NCBI GenBank assembly: GCA_031276545.1
Contig: JAISMW010000068.1
Location: 1 to 27,047 of the forward strand
Origin: Tannerellaceae bacterium
GTDB lineage: Bacteria; Bacteroidota; Bacteroidia; Bacteroidales; Tannerellaceae
Direction of reading: 5' to 3'
Length of the DNA: 27,047 bases
Of this stretch, positions 22,904-27,047 are shown piece after piece (position 1 is the stretch's first letter; the number at the start of each line of letters is the position of its first letter). The translations under genes were made by a program, and so were the position numbers. Under the pieces are notes generated by a model. It did no database searches and was not told the DNA's origin. It was given only the letters and a program-made list of their open reading frames with translations.

Positions 22904-25201
22904 ATGAAACGACTTAGCCTCCTGCTCATTTGCTGCGGCAATCTGCTCCATACCGCCTCTGCGCAAAGCATCGGGCAATGGCATTCCTGCCTGGCGTACC
23001 GTACCACCACGGCGGTGGCCGAAGGAAATACCCTGGTGTACGCCTTGGCCGACGGCTCGCTGTACAGTTTCGGAAAGGAGGACAACAGCCTCCGCTACTA
23101 TGCGAAAGAAACCGGACTGAGCGACAACCTGATCAACTGCATCGCTTTCCACAGCGGAGAAAACACCCTGGTAGCCGCCTACGCCAACGGAAACATAGAC
23201 CTGATCACGGAAGACGGAAGTGTCTACAATATCCCTTTCCTTCTGCAAAGCAGCAGTATACAGGACAAAACAGTGTATTCCATCTATCCTCACAACGGGA
23301 CGGCCTACCTGTCGGGAGCCTTCGGCATCGTAGCGCTCGACGTGAAAAGGAAAGAAATCAAAGAAACTTATCGACTGAACAGGCCGGTCTCGTCTGTTGC
23401 CGTCCACGGCGATTCCATCTACGCCCTTGCTTCTTCCGGTCTGCTGCGGGCTGCCCTGACGGACAATCTGATCGATCCGGCCAACTGGAGCGATTACCCT
23501 GCGGCTACATCCGAAGGAGTGAACGATACGGCGCTCCGGCTTTGCGTATTTCGCGATGCGCTGTGCTTCCTCTTCAAAGACAAAGGAATCTACTATCAGG
23601 CAGGCGGGAGTATGCAGCCGCTGCTCGCACACCCTTCGCTACATAATATAAAGGTAGAGAACGGACGGCTGGTCGCTTTTTCTTCCGACGAAGTCTACAT
23701 CTGGTCTTCCTTCACGGAAAGAGACAAGGGAAGCATCGCCGGCATCACCGACGTATCCTCCCTGAAGGATCCGAACACCCTCTGGCTGGCCACCGGAGAA
23801 AAGGGACTGACCGGTATCCGCAGAAAGGCCGCCAACCAATATGAAATACTTGCAGACAATATCCGCCACAACGCGCCGGCGCGAAACCTGAGCGCCTTCC
23901 TGCTGATGCAGCGCCGCAAACTCTACGTAGCCGGTGGAGGACGGTGGACAGACCGCTTCGGAAATCCCGGAACCGTGATGATATACGATACCGACAGCCT
24001 GCGATGGAACAATCCGGAAGGCGTCGCCGGATTCAGAGACGCTACCTGCATAGCCGTCGACCCGAACGATCCGTATCATTACTTTGTCTCTACCTGGGGC
24101 GAAGGTGTCTACGAATTTAAAGACGGCACACTACAAACCATTTATAACCACACGAACAGCGCCCTGAGCACCGTCTATCCCAATACGCCGCAGCAAAACC
24201 ACTACATCCGAACGGAAGGTGTATGCTTCGACAGAGAAGGCAATCTGTGGATGACCAACTCGGAGGTTTCCCACGCGCTTGCTGTCCGGAAAGCGGACGG
24301 AAGCTGGGCAAAGCTCCACTATCCCGACATCTCCTCCCCTACCTTGGCCGACAAAATACTGATTACCACCGGCGGACTGAAATGGATAAACCTTGTACGC
24401 GGCGCCAAAAGCGGTGTGTTTGTGCTCGACGACAAAGGAACTCCGGAGGATACCTCCGACGATATTTCGCATTATTACAGTTTTCTGACCGATACGCAAG
24501 GGAAAAATATTGGAGCCGGCGAATTTTACTGCATCACCGAAGACAGGAAAGGAGCTATCTGGATAGGCACCAACCGGGGCGTCTTCATTGTGTCTGCTCC
24601 GGCACGTGCGGCGGAGGGAAACCTGATCGGCTCCCGCATCACGCATACGGACGAGTATGGCAACCCGCTCTACTTTCTGTCCGACGAACGAATCAACGCC
24701 GTAGCCGTTGACGCCGGAAACCGTAAATGGCTCGGCACCGAAAGCTCCGGCCTCTATGTAGTGAGCGAAGACGGATCGGAAATCATTCATCATTTTACGG
24801 CCGACCACTCCCCTCTCCTATCGAACACCGTCAAAAGCATCGCCATAAACCATGAAACGGGCGAAGTCTTTGCGGGTACCGACAAAGGACTCATATCCTA
24901 TATGGGCGACGCGACAAGGGGAAGCGAAAATTACTCCAACGTATACGCCTACCCCAATCCGGTGCGCCCGGACTTCGACGCACAGGTCATCATCACCGGA
25001 CTGATGGACAATTCAAATGTAAAGATTACGGATGCCTCCGGCCAGCTTGTTTATCAGGGACGTTCCACGGGAGGACAAATCAGTTGGAACTTCCGGAACA
25101 GAAACGGAAGCCATGTGGCCACAGGCGTCTACCTTGTATTCTGCTACACTCCGGAAGCGGGAGAAAGCTGCGTCACCAAGATCGCGGTGGTAAGAGAATA
25201 A
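22904..25201 (+). CDS. porZ: Type IX secretion system component PorZ
   Basis: The 765-residue protein has a signal peptide (1-20, ending TASAQ) and should be surface-exposed. It shows two beta-propellers built of repeats with the two-component-regulator-propeller look (GNLWMTN, GAIWIGTNRGVFIV, RKWLGTESSGLYVVSEDG, EVFAGTDKGLISY), and a C-terminal immunoglobulin-like domain (about 675-765; YAYPNPVRPDF, VKITDASGQLVYQG, GVYLVFCYTP) like that of T9SS cargo. This domain order and length match PorZ of Porphyromonas gingivalis, which takes part in the attachment complex that links secreted proteins to anionic lipopolysaccharide. The gene ends the leuS operon, 15 nt from convergent nadA. Confidence 0.88.
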   Translation: MKRLSLLLICCGNLLHTASAQSIGQWHSCLAYRTTTAVAEGNTLVYALADGSLYSFGKEDNSLRYYAKETGLSDNLINCIAFHSGENTLVAAYANGNIDLITEDGSVYNIPFLLQSSSIQDKTVYSIYPHNGTAYLSGAFGIVALDVKRKEIKETYRLNRPVSSVAVHGDSIYALASSGLLRAALTDNLIDPANWSDYPAATSEGVNDTALRLCVFRDALCFLFKDKGIYYQAGGSMQPLLAHPSLHNIKVENGRLVAFSSDEVYIWSSFTERDKGSIAGITDVSSLKDPNTLWLATGEKGLTGIRRKAANQYEILADNIRHNAPARNLSAFLLMQRRKLYVAGGGRWTDRFGNPGTVMIYDTDSLRWNNPEGVAGFRDATCIAVDPNDPYHYFVSTWGEGVYEFKDGTLQTIYNHTNSALSTVYPNTPQQNHYIRTEGVCFDREGNLWMTNSEVSHALAVRKADGSWAKLHYPDISSPTLADKILITTGGLKWINLVRGAKSGVFVLDDKGTPEDTSDDISHYYSFLTDTQGKNIGAGEFYCITEDRKGAIWIGTNRGVFIVSAPARAAEGNLIGSRITHTDEYGNPLYFLSDERINAVAVDAGNRKWLGTESSGLYVVSEDGSEIIHHFTADHSPLLSNTVKSIAINHETGEVFAGTDKGLISYMGDATRGSENYSNVYAYPNPVRPDFDAQVIITGLMDNSNVKITDASGQLVYQGRSTGGQISWNFRNRNGSHVATGVYLVFCYTPEAGESCVTKIAVVRE

Positions 25202-25216
25202 GGAAAAGAGATTCTG

Positions 25217-26149
25217 TCACCGTATATTTTCGGACATTTCAAGCATCCGTCGGATGGGTTTCACTGCCTTCCGGCGGATGTTTTCGTCTACCCGGATTTC
25301 GGGCGACTCCTGCACAAGGCAGTTATAGAGTTTCTCCATCGTATGGAGACGCATAAAGCTACATTCGTTGCAGGCACAGGTGCTGTCGTTCGGCGGTGCG
25401 GGGATAAACCGTTTGTCGGGGCTTTGTTTCTGCATCTCGTGAATGACGCCGCTTTCGGTAGCCACAATGAAACTGCTCCTTTCCGACCGGATCGTATAGT
25501 TCAGCAGAGCGGCCGTAGATCCTACAAAGTCGGAGATCTCAATAATGGGCTGCCTGCATTCGGGATGGGTAATCACTGCCGCTTCGGGATAGCGCGCTTT
25601 CAGTTCCAGAATTTTCTCAAGCGAAAACTGTTCGTGCACATGGCAGGCTCCGTCCCAGAGCAGCATCTGCCGGCCGGTTATACTGTTGATATAATTCCCC
25701 AGGTTGCGGTCGGGACCGAAAATCAGCGGTTCGTCTTTGGGAAAACTCTCCACGATCTGCCTGGCGTTGGTGGATGTAACCACAATATCGGTGAGCGCCT
25801 TCACGGCAGCCGACGTATTGACGTAGGAAATCACCGTATGATCGGGATGCTTAGCCACAAAGGACTCGAAAGCATCAGCCGGACAACTGTCGGCCAGAGA
25901 GCAGCCGGCTTCGGGGTCGGGAATCAGTACTTTTTTGTCGGGACAAAGTATTTTGGCCGTTTCGCCCATGAAGTGGACGCCGCAAAGCACAATGATCCGG
26001 GCAGCAGTCTTAGCCGCCCATTGTGCCAGGGCGAGGCTGTCGCCCACGAAGTCGGCCACATCCTGAATATCGCCCGTTTGATAATAATGCGCCAGGATGA
26101 TGGCGTTTTTCTCTCTGCAAAGTCTTCTGATGCGTTCTGTTAAGTTCAT
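25217..26149 (-). CDS. nadA: Quinolinate synthase
   Basis: This 310-residue enzyme condenses iminoaspartate with dihydroxyacetone phosphate to quinolinate, the committed step of de novo NAD synthesis. It carries an oxygen-sensitive 4Fe-4S cluster held by three cysteines: Cys83 (DPEAGCSLADSC), Cys169 (WDGACHVHE) and one of the CACNEC cluster (258-263). AHYYQTGDIQDVADFVGDSL (20-39) is the standard N-terminal signature. The length fits the short form of the family. The ATG at 26149 was chosen over an upstream in-frame extension (to 26191) because it gives the usual NLTERIRRL start and lies behind a good -7 element. nadB and nadC are not in the window. Confidence 0.97.
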   Translation of the reverse strand: MNLTERIRRLCREKNAIILAHYYQTGDIQDVADFVGDSLALAQWAAKTAARIIVLCGVHFMGETAKILCPDKKVLIPDPEAGCSLADSCPADAFESFVAKHPDHTVISYVNTSAAVKALTDIVVTSTNARQIVESFPKDEPLIFGPDRNLGNYINSITGRQMLLWDGACHVHEQFSLEKILELKARYPEAAVITHPECRQPIIEISDFVGSTAALLNYTIRSERSSFIVATESGVIHEMQKQSPDKRFIPAPPNDSTCACNECSFMRLHTMEKLYNCLVQESPEIRVDENIRRKAVKPIRRMLEMSENIR

Positions 26150-26154
26150 TGCTG

Positions 26155-26288
26155 TTCTGTCTATTATGAATGGTACAGCACAAAAGTACATGAATTTCCT
26201 TTACCTGCTCCGGCGAATTACCAACAGGTGTATATCATTATATCTTTAATGAAAGCTTTAAAAGAAAGAAGATGATGATAGCCTGTTG
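26155..26288. repeat. nadA upstream block, copy 1 of a dispersed duplication
   Basis: This 134-nt block, containing the nadA promoter and the sequence TATATCATTATATCTTTA and GATGATGATAGCCTGTT, aligns without gaps to 26859-26992. I count 23 mismatches, about 83% identity. Confidence 0.9.
26181..26188 (-). promoter_or_regulatory. Probable -7 element of nadA
   Basis: The minus strand reads TACTTTTG, a perfect TAnnTTTG match, 31 nt before the nadA ATG. A degenerate copy of this region lies at 26885-26892, where the box has decayed. Confidence 0.6.
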
Positions 26289-26321
26289 AAACAGTTCAAA
26301 TATTTTGGAGCGAGAGTTTGT

Positions 26322-26347
26322 ATATACGGTTATCAAACACCGTATAT
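26322..26347. repeat. Inverted repeat between the duplicated blocks
   Basis: ATATACGG (26322-26329) and CCGTATAT (26340-26347) form a perfect 8-bp stem over a 10-nt loop (TTATCAAACA). TTATCAA also faces TTGATA a little further on (about 26355-26360). It could be an operator or a transcript hairpin. Confidence 0.55.
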
Positions 26348-26858
26348 TCGGTTGTTGATAGGTTATGAACAGGCGCCGAAGCCCTTTATATCTTCTATCT
26401 CCGTCGTTTAACTTATTTTTTCCTCCGCTATGGATAAATCATCAGGCTGAAAAAAAGAATCCGTCGAACTTATTCTTTCGGGTGATAAACCGCTCTTTGG
26501 ATGTGAACGGGAAAGGAGGTTTCACCGGGTTTTGCTCCCCTCTGTTTGTTTCCTTCCTTTCTTTCCACCACTTATCAACGCTTACTTGACTACCTTCGGG
26601 GAGTGTCGGTCTTCCTCTTTTCCTGTCTTTTCGGTAATTTCCTTATAAGCAGCTTTATTTTTCCCTCCTGGCGGTCTTATATTTCCTCACGTGAGAAAAC
26701 ATATTTTTGTACGTGCTGAAATTTGAATGTTTTCGTTTGGAAATTTATTTATCCTTTCTTTTTCGCTTTTCTTCTTCGTTTCAAAAAATAAAGAAAGAGG
26801 GTAGGGGGTGTATTCCTGGAAAGGATGGAGTAGGTGCTTAGTTTGCTTCGATCCGGTT
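26348..26858. other. Gene-free stretch upstream of nadA
   Basis: I see no convincing gene. A plus-strand frame at 26365-26589 (74 codons) lacks any recognisable motif. The sequence is rich in T and pyrimidine runs. AGTGTCGGTCTTCCTCTTTTCCTGTCTT near 26601-26628 resembles AGTGTTCGTCAGTCTCTTTTTCTGTCTT at the window end (from about 27020), so more of this region is duplicated beyond the edge. Confidence 0.5.
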
Positions 26859-26992
26859 TTCTGTCTATTGAGAATTGAGCAGCATAAATGTATGTGAATT
26901 CCTTTTGCATGCTCCGTAGAATTATTAGCAGGCGTATATCATTATATCTTTATCGAAAGTTTTAAAAGAGAGAAGATGATGATAGCCTGTTT
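26859..26992. repeat. Degenerate copy of the nadA upstream block, copy 2
   Basis: This copy aligns to 26155-26288 at a constant offset of 704 bp. The -7 box TACTTTTG is changed to TACATTTA, so it probably no longer works. No gene start resembling nadA follows on its left side. Confidence 0.88.
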
Positions 26993-27047
26993 ATGCGGTT
27001 TGGTTAATTTTCTTTGGATAGTGTTCGTCAGTCTCTTTTTCTGTCTT

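Noticed and set aside
26365..26589. 74-codon frame upstream of nadA
   Set aside because: It has low-complexity composition (Phe/Leu/Ser/Pro) and no family resemblance.

Overview
The window looks like a Bacteroidales chromosome segment, probably a Porphyromonadaceae/Tannerellaceae-like lineage; the genus cannot be fixed from sequence alone. The evidence is the repeated Bacteroidetes sigma-factor -7 box TAnnTTTG (twice with a TTTG box exactly 20 nt upstream), a PorZ-type component of the type IX secretion system, and typical Bacteroidetes versions of EF-P, RadC, LpxH-like phosphatase, TypA, LeuS and NadA.

Layout. 1-1214: an AT-rich restriction-modification remnant on the minus strand, with a beta-class N6-adenine methylase and a broken putative endonuclease. 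1364-3922: a plus-strand housekeeping cluster (EF-P, RadC, MIP18/SufT-like protein, LpxH-like phosphatase). 4011-5961: tRNA-Gly(CCC) with its terminator, then argB and an EamA transporter. 5977-8480: an AT-rich patch with a short cupin-like gene, an exported S51 peptidase-like protein and a striking 41-bp, about 15-unit palindromic repeat array. 8436-10907: Hsp20 and TypA on the minus strand. 11386-17626: the centrepiece, an eight-gene plus-strand sulfur operon. 17647-18450: a 375-bp duplication containing nested 22-bp tandem repeats. 18537-25201: leuS-yitT-rdgB-porZ. 25217-26188: nadA on the minus strand, followed by a partly duplicated, apparently gene-free stretch to the window end.

The sulfur operon encodes, in order: a ThiS/CysO-like sulfur carrier with a masked C-terminus (GGG plus KS), a ThiF/MoeB-like E1 enzyme, a JAMM (M67) metallopeptidase, a cysteine synthase, a DsrE-like protein, a TusA-like protein, a family 2 encapsulin shell carrying a cyclic-nucleotide-binding-type domain, and a SufS-like cysteine desulfurase with an N-terminal extension typical of encapsulin cargo. 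My reading (inference) is that the first four genes make cysteine from a protein thiocarboxylate, as in the actinobacterial CysO-CysM-Mec route. The last four would take sulfur out of cysteine inside a protein nanocompartment and pass it along as persulfide. Together they could form a closed cysteine/sulfane-sulfur storage loop.

Other structure not explained by genes: a four-tract G-quadruplex motif just upstream of the sulfur operon promoter; a local C-over-G skew on the plus strand that runs from the distal sulfur genes into the noncoding repeats; and a degenerate copy of the nadA promoter region 704 bp away from the original.
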